NCBI GenBank assembly: GCA_030637365.1
Contig: DAOWGR010000101.1
Location: forward strand, 1-13,767
From: Elusimicrobiota bacterium
Lineage (GTDB): Bacteria > Elusimicrobiota > Elusimicrobia > Elusimicrobiales > UBA9959
Length of the DNA: 13,767 nucleotides
Direction of reading: 5' to 3'
In this document: positions 1 through 5,947 of the stretch, piece by piece
Layout: every line of letters starts with the position of its first letter
Numbering within the stretch: the first letter of the stretch is position 1
Notes under the pieces: generated by a model
The model's database searches: none
Told to the model about the DNA's origin: nothing
The model's input: only the letters and a program-made list of their open reading frames with translations
Translations under genes and position numbers: made by a program

Positions 1-324
1 CTGAAGCGTTTTTATTGTTTTCGTTGTTTTTGAATCGCTCATTATGAATTCATCATTCAAATTGGGCCTTGTCGTAAATCCCGGAACAAATATAACTTTG
101 AATAGTTTAAGCTTTTCAATGCTGTATTGGTCAAGGATGGGAGTCATTTCCATCAGAGAATAAAAGTCGCGGCTTATATTGAGCGGCGATGAAATTATCT
201 CTTCGGAAAGTTCATTCTTCGGAAATAGAGTTTTTCCGGAAACCAAACTGCCTTGAGCAAAAATATTTCCCACCGATAGAGTGACGGCAAGCGCCGATGC
301 TATGGCTATTATACGCGGTTTCAT
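1..324 (-). CDS. 5' part of an unrecognised exported protein (truncated by window edge)
   Basis: An open frame of 108 codons runs from an ATG at 324 to the window edge without a stop, so the C-terminus is missing. The start is supported by AAGGAG at 335-340, ten bases upstream. Residues 1-23 form a Sec signal peptide: basic MKPR, a hydrophobic stretch rich in A, I, L and V, then a likely signal peptidase I site after IFA (IFA|QG). The mature part begins QGSLVSGKTLFPKNELSEE and later contains the hydrophobic strand VIFVPGF (about residues 79-85), which faintly recalls the first strand and oxyanion-hole region of alpha/beta hydrolases; that is too little to assign a family. A TATACT-like -10 element lies at 369-374 on this strand, without a convincing -35. 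Role unknown; location periplasmic or outer surface by inference. Confidence 0.8.
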   Translation of the reverse strand, partial: MKPRIIAIASALAVTLSVGNIFAQGSLVSGKTLFPKNELSEEIISSPLNISRDFYSLMEMTPILDQYSIEKLKLFKVIFVPGFTTRPNLNDEFIMSDSKTTKTIKTLQ

Positions 325-448
325 TTTAATAGAACTCCTTAATTGTATTTAGTTGCGTCTATATGGAAAGTATATGGAAAACCGGGACCAAACGGCAGGG
401 AAGAAAGGCCTTTTAAAATTTGTAAAAAGCTCTATGACTCACAGGGTC

Positions 449-473
449 TAATGGCTATTTATAATAGCCATTA
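449..473. repeat. Strong AT-rich hairpin (11-bp stem, 3-nt loop)
   Basis: The arms 449-459 (TAATGGCTATT) and 463-473 are perfect reverse complements around the loop TAT. GGG at 444-446 and CCC at 476-478 can add three more pairs outside a 2-nt internal loop. Neither strand has a T-tract right after the stem, so a Rho-independent terminator is not well supported. It could be a processed 3' end, an operator dyad, or a dispersed palindrome. Confidence 0.55.
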
Positions 474-546
474 TGCCCTTGACAAAAAAATGAAAAGGTT
501 TTATTTGATAAAAAGAGGGGGATTTGAGATTATAACTTCAAAACCG

Positions 547-628
547 CTACTTCTGTATTCCTTCCAAATCCAGCATGAAAGCGTATTCAAAAGCCACAAG
601 CTTTAAGCTTTCAAATCTTCCGGTCTTT
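547..628 (-). pseudogene. Remnant of a second S9 peptidase gene, 3' end only
   Basis: Read on the minus strand, 556-628 encodes KTGRFESLKLVAFEYAFMLD plus LEGI, identical in protein to the last residues of the intact peptidase gene at 865-2976 (residues 678-701). It then diverges and stops with QK-stop at 547-549, where the intact gene ends NE-stop. The 73-bp copy differs from 874-946 at only two bases (580 versus 898, 607 versus 925). Both are synonymous third-position transitions. Upstream of 628 the similarity stops abruptly and an in-frame TAA follows about 15 bases further on, so no functional protein is possible. It may be the relic of a tandem paralogue or the second copy of a gene-end integration site. 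Confidence 0.75.
556..628. repeat. 73-bp direct repeat, copy A
   Basis: It matches 874-946 at 71 of 73 positions with sharp ends on both sides. The copies are in the same orientation, 318 bases apart from start to start. The shared segment is the 3' end of the S9 peptidase reading frame, ending one residue short of where the two C-termini diverge. Confidence 0.9.
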
Positions 629-704
629 TCATAATCTTAATTTGTTTTCCGTCTATAAATCGGGCAATTCGGATTCACCATAAATGGGGGGGCGGGATAT
701 TTAC

Positions 705-710
705 TATAAA
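705..710 (+). promoter_or_regulatory. Possible -10 element before the inverted-repeat element
   Basis: TATAAA at 705-710 would place a transcription start near 717, a few bases before the inverted-repeat stem begins at 724. No good -35 is seen at the expected distance (682-687 reads AAATGG), so the call is tentative. Confidence 0.25.
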
Positions 711-716
711 GGAAAG

Positions 717-851
717 ACAAGGAATGGCAGTTGTGTTTGCTAAGCAGGAGCGTTCGGAACCCGACTTGCGCATTCAGGAGGGTGAGATACGAAGGGGCGA
801 CGGCGCTGGGAGACCCCGGTCATGCGTGTAAACGCAACTGACATAAACAAG
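717..851 (+). mobile_element. MITE-like or structured-RNA element, 125 nt between ACAAG repeats
   Basis: The ends 724-740 and 828-844 are 17-nt inverted repeats matching at 14 positions. Just two bases outside each end sits the same pentamer, ACAAG (717-721 and 847-851), as expected for a target-site duplication around a 722-846 insertion. The interior is about 59% GC, clearly above the surroundings. If transcribed on the plus strand, two of the three mismatches become wobble pairs (734 with 834, 739 with 829), giving a 13-bp stem plus three more pairs beyond one G-A mismatch. Smaller internal stems are possible at 750-771. A competing local hairpin closes 823-827 on 832-836 with a GTAA loop, extended by GTCA (819-822) with TGAC (839-842). 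There is no transposase in the window. A non-autonomous element and a small RNA gene are both open; I recognise no known RNA class. Confidence 0.5.
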
Positions 852-864
852 TAAAATTCCTATC

Positions 865-2976
865 TTATTCGTTTATTCCTTCCAAATCCAGCATGAAGGC
901 GTATTCAAAAGCCACAAGCTTTAAACTTTCAAATCTTCCGGTCTTTCCGCCATGGCCCACTTCCATATCGGTTTTTAGAATAATAATATTATCATTGCTT
1001 TTCATATCCCGCAATTTTGCCGCCCATTTGGCGGGCTCCCAATATTGCACCTGAGAATCATGCAAGCCCGCGGTTATAAACATATTCGGATATTCCTGGA
1101 CTTTAACATTATCGTATGGGGAATAAGAAAGCATATAGTCATAGTATTTCTTTTTGTTTGGATCTCCCCATTCGTCATATTCATTGGTGGTGAGGGGAAT
1201 GGAAGTGTCAAGCATGGTGGTTACAATATCCACGAAAGGAACTCCCGCTATGATGCCTCTATACAGTCTCGGCTCAATATTGCTTATCGCGCCCATCAAT
1301 AAGCCTCCGGCGCTTCCGCCTTCGGCGTAAATATGATCGGGCGAGGTATATCCTTCTTTTATCAAAAATATCGTAGCGTCAATGAAATCATAAAAAGTGT
1401 TTTTCTTTTTCAGAAGCTTGCCGTCATCATACCAATGCCTGCCCATTTCAGAACCGCCTCTTATATGAGCGATGGCGCATACAAAACCTCTATCCAGCAG
1501 GCTTAATCTGACGGAGCTGAAATAAGGGTCCATGCTGTAGCCGTAAGAACCGTACGAATATATGTGAAGGGGATTTCTTCTGTTCTTAACAATCCCTTTT
1601 TTATGCACTATGGAAACGGGAACCTTTACGCCGTCTCTGGCTTCAAACCAAAGCCTTTTGGAAATATAATTTTCCGGCTTAAAGCCGCCCAATACTTCCT
1701 GCCGCTTTTTTAATTTCTTTTTTCTTTTCCGCATATTATAGTCATAAACCGAATCGGGAGTGGTAAGAGACTCATAAGTAAATCTGAGCAGTTCGCTGGA
1801 ATAATCGGGGTTATCGTCAATATCCACGACATAGACGGATTCACTGAATTTTATATTATGCTCTTTTTTGCCGTCTCTCCTCATTATTCGCAAAGCGCCA
1901 AGGCCGTTTTTCATCTCTTTGACAACCAAATATTTTTTGTAAACATCAATGTATTCCACAAGAACTTCTTTTCTGTGCGCGATAATATCTTTCCAATTGG
2001 ATTTCTTCGTTTTATTTTTCGGACAAGTTGAAATTTTGAAATTTTTCGCTTTATCATTATGGACGATATAAAACACATCGCCGCCATCGTCTATATCATA
2101 TTCCAAATTGGGACGGCGGCGATAGAAAAGCTTAAATTCTCCGTCGGGATTTGAGGCGTCTAAAATTCTATACTCCGTTGAAAGAGTGGCCGCCACGCTC
2201 ATGAATATATATTTGTCGGTCTTTGATTTTGAGAGGCCGACTTCAAAAGTATCGTCCTTTTCAAAGAAAATTTCTTTGTCTTTTTTTTCACCCAATACAT
2301 GCTTTAAAACTTTGTCCCAGCGCAATGTTTTGGGATTTTGCTTGACATAAAAAATCGTTTTATTGTCATTGGCCCAAACCAGATTTCCCGCCGTGTTTGG
2401 AATGTTTTTGTCAAGGATTTTACCCGTAGTCAAATCTTTGAAATAAATGGTGTAAAATCTTCTGCCCTTGGTATCCACGGCAAAAGCCAATATATTGTGG
2501 TCAAAAGAAACTCTGAGAGAACGGACATTATAGAACGCGCGCCCTTTGGCAAGTTTATTCACATCCAGAATTATTTCTTCGGCGGCTTTCAATGTTTTGT
2601 GTTTTCTGGCGTATATCGGATATTCCTTTCCTTTCGCGTAGCGGCTATAATAATAGTATTCGCCGTCTTTAACCGGAACGGATGAATCGTCTTTTTTGAT
2701 TCTTGACTTTATTTCGGTAAAAAGTTGTTGCTGAAATCCCTCCGTATGCCTCATCACGGATGCCGCGTAAGCGTTTTCGGCCTTCAGATAATCCATAACC
2801 TTGGGATTTTTTCTCTCTTTAAGCCAATAATAATCATCTGTTCTCTCATGGCCCAAATTCTCAAGCTTATGAGGAATTTTTTCAGCTACCGGAGGCTCAA
2901 TCGCCCGAATTGTTTGTGAGTTAAAAGCCATAAAAAAAACTCCCGTTAAAATAATCGTTTTGGTCAAATTCATCAT
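865..2976 (-). CDS. Exported S9A serine peptidase, oligopeptidase B type
   Basis: This is a prolyl oligopeptidase-family enzyme (703 aa; E. coli oligopeptidase B is about 690) that cleaves short peptides, probably after basic residues if it follows oligopeptidase B. Residues 1-25 are a signal peptide, so it likely acts in the periplasm. The N-terminal S9A region starts with a typical PPVAEKIPH...DDYYWL segment and leads into the beta-propeller (about 70-420). The hydrolase domain follows, with FVCAIAHIRGGSEMGRHWYD and the complete triad: Ser555 in GGSAGG, Asp640 in GLHDSQV and His675 in GHGGKTG. Start: two ATG codons in tandem (2974-2976, 2971-2973) follow AAGGGG at 2982-2987; the second has the better spacing. 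The last 24 codons are duplicated at 556-628. It may share transcription with the small gene upstream, although a hairpin lies between them. Confidence 0.93.
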   Translation of the reverse strand: MMNLTKTIILTGVFFMAFNSQTIRAIEPPVAEKIPHKLENLGHERTDDYYWLKERKNPKVMDYLKAENAYAASVMRHTEGFQQQLFTEIKSRIKKDDSSVPVKDGEYYYYSRYAKGKEYPIYARKHKTLKAAEEIILDVNKLAKGRAFYNVRSLRVSFDHNILAFAVDTKGRRFYTIYFKDLTTGKILDKNIPNTAGNLVWANDNKTIFYVKQNPKTLRWDKVLKHVLGEKKDKEIFFEKDDTFEVGLSKSKTDKYIFMSVAATLSTEYRILDASNPDGEFKLFYRRRPNLEYDIDDGGDVFYIVHNDKAKNFKISTCPKNKTKKSNWKDIIAHRKEVLVEYIDVYKKYLVVKEMKNGLGALRIMRRDGKKEHNIKFSESVYVVDIDDNPDYSSELLRFTYESLTTPDSVYDYNMRKRKKKLKKRQEVLGGFKPENYISKRLWFEARDGVKVPVSIVHKKGIVKNRRNPLHIYSYGSYGYSMDPYFSSVRLSLLDRGFVCAIAHIRGGSEMGRHWYDDGKLLKKKNTFYDFIDATIFLIKEGYTSPDHIYAEGGSAGGLLMGAISNIEPRLYRGIIAGVPFVDIVTTMLDTSIPLTTNEYDEWGDPNKKKYYDYMLSYSPYDNVKVQEYPNMFITAGLHDSQVQYWEPAKWAAKLRDMKSNDNIIILKTDMEVGHGGKTGRFESLKLVAFEYAFMLDLEGINE
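874..946. repeat. 73-bp direct repeat, copy B (inside the intact peptidase gene)
   Basis: This is the partner of 556-628. It lies within the S9A peptidase coding sequence, starting just before its stop codon. It differs from copy A at 898 and 925 only. Confidence 0.9.
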
Positions 2977-3011
2977 GGAAACCCCTTGTATCTTATTCTT
3001 CTAAAATCACC

Positions 3012-3041
3012 CTCTTACCCCTTTTATAAAGGGGGTAAGAG
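3012..3041 (-). terminator. Hairpin between the DUF4404-like gene and the peptidase gene
   Basis: CTCTTACCCC (3012-3021) pairs with GGGGTAAGAG (3032-3041). TTT/AAA (3022-3024 with 3028-3030) continues the stem past one bulged G, leaving a 3-nt loop. In the minus direction it lies just after the small upstream gene and is followed by GGTGATTTT, a poor U-tract. It could attenuate read-through into the peptidase gene or be a dispersed palindrome. Confidence 0.45.
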
Positions 3042-3051
3042 TTCCATTTTC

Positions 3052-3384
3052 CTATATGCCTATTCTGGCGAGCAGAACGCAAATTTCATTTACCACTTGA
3101 ACAAGCTTGGGATGGGAAACTTCAAAACTTTTAACGGAATATTCCAAACCGTCTATGGATAAATCCTGAAGTTCGGAAACCTTTTTATCTCTGCCGGCTT
3201 CATGAAAAGCGGCTTCGGCAAAATGAGTAACGCTTTTGGCTTCGTCAATTTTATCTTGGCTTATGGTGCCTATCTCGGCTTTAAGCTGTTCAAGCAAACG
3301 AATGAGTTCATCTTTATTTTGAGGATTCTGCGTCTCAATTTTCCGGGTTATATCTTCAAGCCTTTTAATTGTGTCCTTAAGCAT
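3052..3384 (-). CDS. DUF4404-like small protein
   Basis: This is a 110-residue soluble protein of unknown function. The N-terminal half (MLKDTIKRLEDITRKIETQN...) is charged and helical, with heptad-like leucines and isoleucines. The C-terminal half ends SVKSFEVSHPKLVQVVNEIC...LLARIGI, matching the pattern I remember for DUF4404 proteins: a phenylalanine-glutamate and HP motif, then a helix ending in IGI. Start choice: the frame stays open to a TTG at 3400-3402, but AAGGAG (3391-3396) sits between that TTG and the ATG at 3382-3384 at ideal 6-nt spacing, so the ATG is the real start. It is encoded upstream of the peptidase gene with a hairpin between them. The family name is from memory of the motif, not a search. 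Confidence 0.75.
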   Translation of the reverse strand: MLKDTIKRLEDITRKIETQNPQNKDELIRLLEQLKAEIGTISQDKIDEAKSVTHFAEAAFHEAGRDKKVSELQDLSIDGLEYSVKSFEVSHPKLVQVVNEICVLLARIGI

Positions 3385-3390
3385 AATATT

Positions 3391-3396
3391 CTCCTT
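3391..3396 (-). promoter_or_regulatory. Ribosome binding site fixing the start of the DUF4404-like gene
   Basis: AAGGAG on the minus strand lies six bases (AATATT) before the ATG at 3384. It excludes the longer TTG-initiated reading at 3402. Confidence 0.8.
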
Positions 3397-3406
3397 AGTC
3401 AACAGC

Positions 3407-3515
3407 CAAGATTAGAGATCAGAGACGAGAGATTAGAAAATTAAGGAGCTTCTCAAATACACTATTCTCTGTTTTTCACCTGCTCTCCGCTCTCTTATTT
3501 CTGACTTCTCACTTA
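3407..3515. repeat. Degenerate purine-rich intergenic repeats (AGAAGTCAGA-like), two arms
   Basis: The plus strand at about 3407-3437 reads as drifting copies of GAGATCAGAGACGAGAGATT. The minus strand of 3475-3515 reads GTGAGAAGTCAGAAATAAG and then more AGAG units, including an exact AGAAGTCAGA at 3500-3509. The two arms face each other in the gap between divergent genes. The same exact 10-mer recurs twice at 11813-11836, so this looks like a dispersed low-complexity repeat of this genome. Confidence 0.5.
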
Positions 3516-3524
3516 TGCTATAAT
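3514..3524 (+). promoter_or_regulatory. Extended -10 promoter for the cinA-like operon
   Basis: TATGCTATAAT includes a perfect -10 (TATAAT, 3519-3524) with the TG of an extended -10 one base upstream. No clear -35 is visible, as is common for extended -10 promoters. The start would fall near 3531, leaving a leader of about 23 nt. The identical 11-mer occurs at 7588-7598 before the trehalose module. Confidence 0.65.
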
Positions 3525-3553
3525 ACTATTTTGCGCGATATTTATACAGCCAT

Positions 3554-4090
3554 ATGAAAGAAACAAAAACCATTATACCGTTGAAAACGCCTGTTAAAAC
3601 GAACCATAAAACAATTCAATATAAGCTTGGCGAACTGTTTAAACAAAAAAAACTCAGCCTTTCGTCCGTGGAATCCTGCACGGGCGGACTTATATCAAAA
3701 ATGATAACCGAAGTGGCGGGAAGTTCATTTTATTTTAAAGGCGGCTTAACGGCTTATTCAAATGAAATAAAACTTAATGTGCTTGGAATCAGAAAAGAAA
3801 CATTATCATCTTTTGGAGCCGTTTCGCCGCAATGCGCTTTTGAAATGGCCAGACGCGCGAAGAAAATCTGCAAAACCGATTTCGCCGTATCAACAACCGG
3901 CATAGCAGGGCCGAGCGGCGCGACCGCTAAAAAACCGGTGGGTCTTGTATATTTCGGCCTGGCCTCTCCGAAAGAAACAAAAACTTATAAGCGAATGTTT
4001 AAAGGCGATAGAAAAGAAATTCAAAAACAAGCGGCAAACTTCGCTTTAAATCTACTTTTAAAAGGATGCTCAATTAATGAAACCATTTAA
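3554..4090 (+). CDS. pncC: Stand-alone CinA C-terminal domain amidase (PncC type)
   Basis: The family deamidates nicotinamide mononucleotide to nicotinic acid mononucleotide in NAD recycling. At 178 aa this is the single-domain form (E. coli PncC is about 165); the N-terminal MoaB-like domain of full CinA is absent. Visible motifs are VESCTGG (39-45) with the expected catalytic serine in SCTGG, the GS(S) and AYSNEIK segment (56-73), LGAVS-like FGAVSPQ (87-93), TGIAGPSG (115-122) and KPVGLVY (127-133). The first 20 residues (MKETKTIIPLKT...) are an extra charged tail. There is no clear Shine-Dalgarno before ATG 3554, but the promoter lies just upstream and no better start precedes the conserved fold. 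It overlaps the next gene by 14 bases, so the two are probably translated as one operon. The family is secure; the substrate is known only from characterised relatives. Confidence 0.9.
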   Translation: MKETKTIIPLKTPVKTNHKTIQYKLGELFKQKKLSLSSVESCTGGLISKMITEVAGSSFYFKGGLTAYSNEIKLNVLGIRKETLSSFGAVSPQCAFEMARRAKKICKTDFAVSTTGIAGPSGATAKKPVGLVYFGLASPKETKTYKRMFKGDRKEIQKQAANFALNLLLKGCSINETI

Positions 4091-4658
4091 ACGAATAAAC
4101 ATTTTGTTTTTAGCGGCAATCATGTGTATGGCCGCGGCTTGCGCGAAAAGCGACAAAGAATCGGGCAAAACCGAAAATGCGAAAAAAGAAGTTCAAACCG
4201 CCTCTTTAAAACCAGAAAAAACCATAACAAAAACTCACTATCAAAAAAAAGAAACCTATTTTTCTCTTCCAAACAGACAAGGGGGGAAACTGGATTTGGC
4301 AAATTATGCCGGCAAACCCGTCGCAGTATTCTTCTTCGCCGAATACTGCCATTACTGCAAAAAAGCCGCTCCCTTTATGAAAAAAATTCATGCCGTTTAC
4401 GCGGAAAAAGGGCTTGCCGTTTTGGGAATCAGCGTGGATAGACCCAAAAGCGCCGCGGACAAATTCGCTGTTGAACACAAATTAAATTTTCCCATCGCTT
4501 ATGACGGAGCTGAAATATCTCAAAACTATGAAATCCGGGGCGTGCCTTATATATTCGCGCTTGATAAAAAACATGAGATTATGGATTTTTGGGCGGGTTA
4601 TGACGAATCTTACGACAGCGAAATAATTGAAACACTCGACGAATCAATGAATCTGTAA
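4077..4658 (+). CDS. TlpA/ResA-like thioredoxin-fold lipoprotein
   Basis: This is a predicted membrane-anchored thiol-disulfide protein facing the periplasm. Residues 1-21 are a lipoprotein signal ending AAAC, with Cys22 as the lipidated residue; the lipobox is slightly atypical because position -3 is Ala rather than Leu. A lysine/glutamate-rich linker (23-58) leads to an AhpC/TSA-like domain with SLPNRQGGKLDLANYAGKPV. The redox motif is CHYC (91-94) and the cis-proline sits in RGVPYIF (Pro157). The Tyr-His pair in CHYC differs from the usual CxPC of ResA/TlpA. AAAAGGA (4060-4066) precedes ATG 4077 and lies inside the amidase gene it overlaps. Likely roles are reduction of apocytochrome or other periplasmic disulfides, or electron delivery to a peroxidase; no partner is encoded nearby to decide. 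Confidence 0.9.
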   Translation: MKPFKRINILFLAAIMCMAAACAKSDKESGKTENAKKEVQTASLKPEKTITKTHYQKKETYFSLPNRQGGKLDLANYAGKPVAVFFFAEYCHYCKKAAPFMKKIHAVYAEKGLAVLGISVDRPKSAADKFAVEHKLNFPIAYDGAEISQNYEIRGVPYIFALDKKHEIMDFWAGYDESYDSEIIETLDESMNL

Positions 4659-4675
4659 AACGGCATAATGGGCCG
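4657..4675 (-). terminator. Weak terminator candidate for the M23 gene
   Basis: On the minus strand CGGC (4672-4675), a 7-nt loop and GCCG (4661-4664) are followed by TTTT (4657-4660). Only four base pairs form, so this is tentative. It lies in the 49-base gap between convergent genes and touches the stop codon of the lipoprotein gene. Confidence 0.3.
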
Positions 4676-4707
4676 GTCGAAAAAAGAAATTCTTTTATTT
4701 CCCGATT

Positions 4708-5871
4708 TTAATTGTCAAAAAACGATTTATATAAAGCGGCAAATTCTTTTTTGTACTTTTTCGCAAGTCTTTTTGTCGGCCTGTATTTTATTCTGAGAAA
4801 ATTTATAAATTTGCCTTTATGCTTCATTCTAAAATCCAGATGCGGGCCGGTAGACATTCCCGATGAGCCCACATAGCCCACAACATCTCCTTGTTTAACT
4901 CTTTTTCCGACTTTAATGCCTTTAGCGTATCTACGAAGATGCGCGTATGTGCTTTCATAGCCGGCGCTGTGTTTAACTGAAACAAATCTGCCATAACCGC
5001 CTTTCCAGCCTTTGTATGTAACTCTTCCGTTCGCGACGGAAGAAATGGGAGTGCCGATAGGCGCGGCGTAATCTATGCCCAAATGAGGCCTGACATATTT
5101 GAGAATGGGATGAAATCTGCGATGCGAAAAATAAGACGAAATTCTTCTGTAATGCAAGGGCGCTCTTAAAAACATGCTTCTCATGGACTGGCCTTTTTTA
5201 TTGTAATAACTGTTTTTGAATTTAACCGCCGTTTTTTTGCCTACAACCGAACCTTTATAAGCGGCGGCAAGTATTTTTTTATCTATTATCCGGCCTTTAT
5301 CGGTTTTTTTGATTTTATAAATAACGGTATATTTGTCTCCTTTCCTCACTTCCGTCAAAAAATCAACCGTCCATGAAAAAACATCCGCGAAATCCAAAAT
5401 TGTCTCCGCCGGAATGGAGAATATCATTGAATTCCATAATGAAGAGGATATTGTTCCGCTGGATTTTATAATCAGAGAAGTGACTTTTACCGGCTTAACG
5501 CTTCCCACAAAACCGTCTTTTCTTCTAAAAACCAAATAATCCTTAAGCTTGCGGCGAATGCTCACATACTTAAAAACACCCGAAGTTGACATTATCACCG
5601 AATACTCATCGTTCGGTTTTAGCCGCCTCAAATTAAAAAATTTGGAATACGCCTTGCATATTTTAAACTTTTCTTTTTCGGAAAGGCCGAAACCGTATAA
5701 AGCGTCGTTAAGACCGGTCTTGAATGTTCCCGTTGAAATTACAATGGGACTGACTCCGCACATTTTGGCAAGTTTCATGTTTTCAGAATAACGATATATG
5801 GAAAGCAATACTATCGCTATCAATGCAAGCCCCAAAATGGCCGCAAGCTGTTTAATCTTTTTGAGTTTCAT
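4708..5871 (-). CDS. Membrane-anchored M23 peptidase (MepM/Csd3-like) with His-to-Asp change
   Basis: This is a peptidoglycan endopeptidase of the LytM fold, 387 aa. Residues 8-26 form a transmembrane anchor, so the rest is periplasmic. The middle region has the Csd3/OapA-like segment, including GTISSSLWNSM (about 125-135) and FSWTVDFLTEVRKGDKYTV. The catalytic domain begins SYFSHRRFHPILKYVRPH and contains HLGID (His263, Asp267) and YAHL (His311). The last motif reads TGPHLDFRM rather than the usual TGPHLHFE: His344 is present, but the second histidine, normally a zinc ligand, is Asp346. All spacing is otherwise normal, so the enzyme may use Asp as ligand, or be a non-catalytic regulator. Start: AAGGA lies 8 bases before ATG 5871. 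It lies downstream of the glutamine synthetase-family gene on the same strand, with a dyad between them. Confidence 0.92.
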   Translation of the reverse strand: MKLKKIKQLAAILGLALIAIVLLSIYRYSENMKLAKMCGVSPIVISTGTFKTGLNDALYGFGLSEKEKFKICKAYSKFFNLRRLKPNDEYSVIMSTSGVFKYVSIRRKLKDYLVFRRKDGFVGSVKPVKVTSLIIKSSGTISSSLWNSMIFSIPAETILDFADVFSWTVDFLTEVRKGDKYTVIYKIKKTDKGRIIDKKILAAAYKGSVVGKKTAVKFKNSYYNKKGQSMRSMFLRAPLHYRRISSYFSHRRFHPILKYVRPHLGIDYAAPIGTPISSVANGRVTYKGWKGGYGRFVSVKHSAGYESTYAHLRRYAKGIKVGKRVKQGDVVGYVGSSGMSTGPHLDFRMKHKGKFINFLRIKYRPTKRLAKKYKKEFAALYKSFFDN

Positions 5872-5907
5872 TGTTTTCCTTAAACCAGCGGATTACGCAA
5901 AACTAAA

Positions 5908-5947
5908 CTAATCGCAACGCTAAAACATTTGCGGTCTTTGCGATTAG
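5908..5947 (-). terminator. Dyad at the end of the glutamine synthetase gene
   Basis: CTAATCGCAA (5908-5917) and TTGCGATTAG (5938-5947) are a perfect 10-bp inverted repeat around a 20-nt loop. The latter overlaps the stop codon of the upstream gene. On the minus strand the stem is followed by TTTAGTTTTG, a moderate U-rich tract. It would end the glutamine synthetase transcript before the M23 gene. The stem sequence also belongs to the CGCAA/AACGC-type repeats seen upstream of the same gene. Confidence 0.5.

Larger units (their letters stand above)
325..864. other. Gene-free stretch with hairpin, duplicated gene end and inverted-repeat element
   Basis: No intact gene is supported here. In order it holds the leader of the leftmost minus-strand gene, an AT-rich hairpin (449-473), a remnant of the S9 peptidase 3' end (547-628), a short stretch with a run of seven G followed by CGGG (686-696), and a GC-rich inverted-repeat element (722-846). 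A TTG-started frame at 343-606 on the plus strand runs through the hairpin and antisense to the peptidase remnant and has no ribosome binding site, so I do not call it. Confidence 0.6.

Noticed and set aside
343..606. 87-codon plus-strand frame starting with TTG
   Set aside because: It has no ribosome binding site, runs through a perfect hairpin and then antisense through the peptidase remnant; its protein resembles nothing I know.
781..830. Cobalamin riboswitch, because GGGAGACC resembles part of the B12 box
   Set aside because: The remaining conserved cobalamin blocks are not found at the right order or spacing, and no B12-related gene follows.
724..831. 35-codon frame (MAVVFAKQERSEPDLRIQEG...) with AAAGGA upstream
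   Set aside because: It starts exactly at the inverted-repeat stem and is explained by the element itself. The composition is Arg/Gly-rich as expected from random GC-rich DNA.
724..844. Retron ncRNA, group II intron domain V or integron attC site
   Set aside because: There is no reverse transcriptase nearby, no long msd hairpin, no AGC triad with a paired lower stem around the GTAA-loop hairpin, and no GTTRRRY/RYYYAAC core pair at the ends.
4659..4707. Bidirectional terminator between the convergent genes
   Set aside because: Only a 4-bp GC stem and AT-rich pairing are present; nothing convincing exists for the plus strand.
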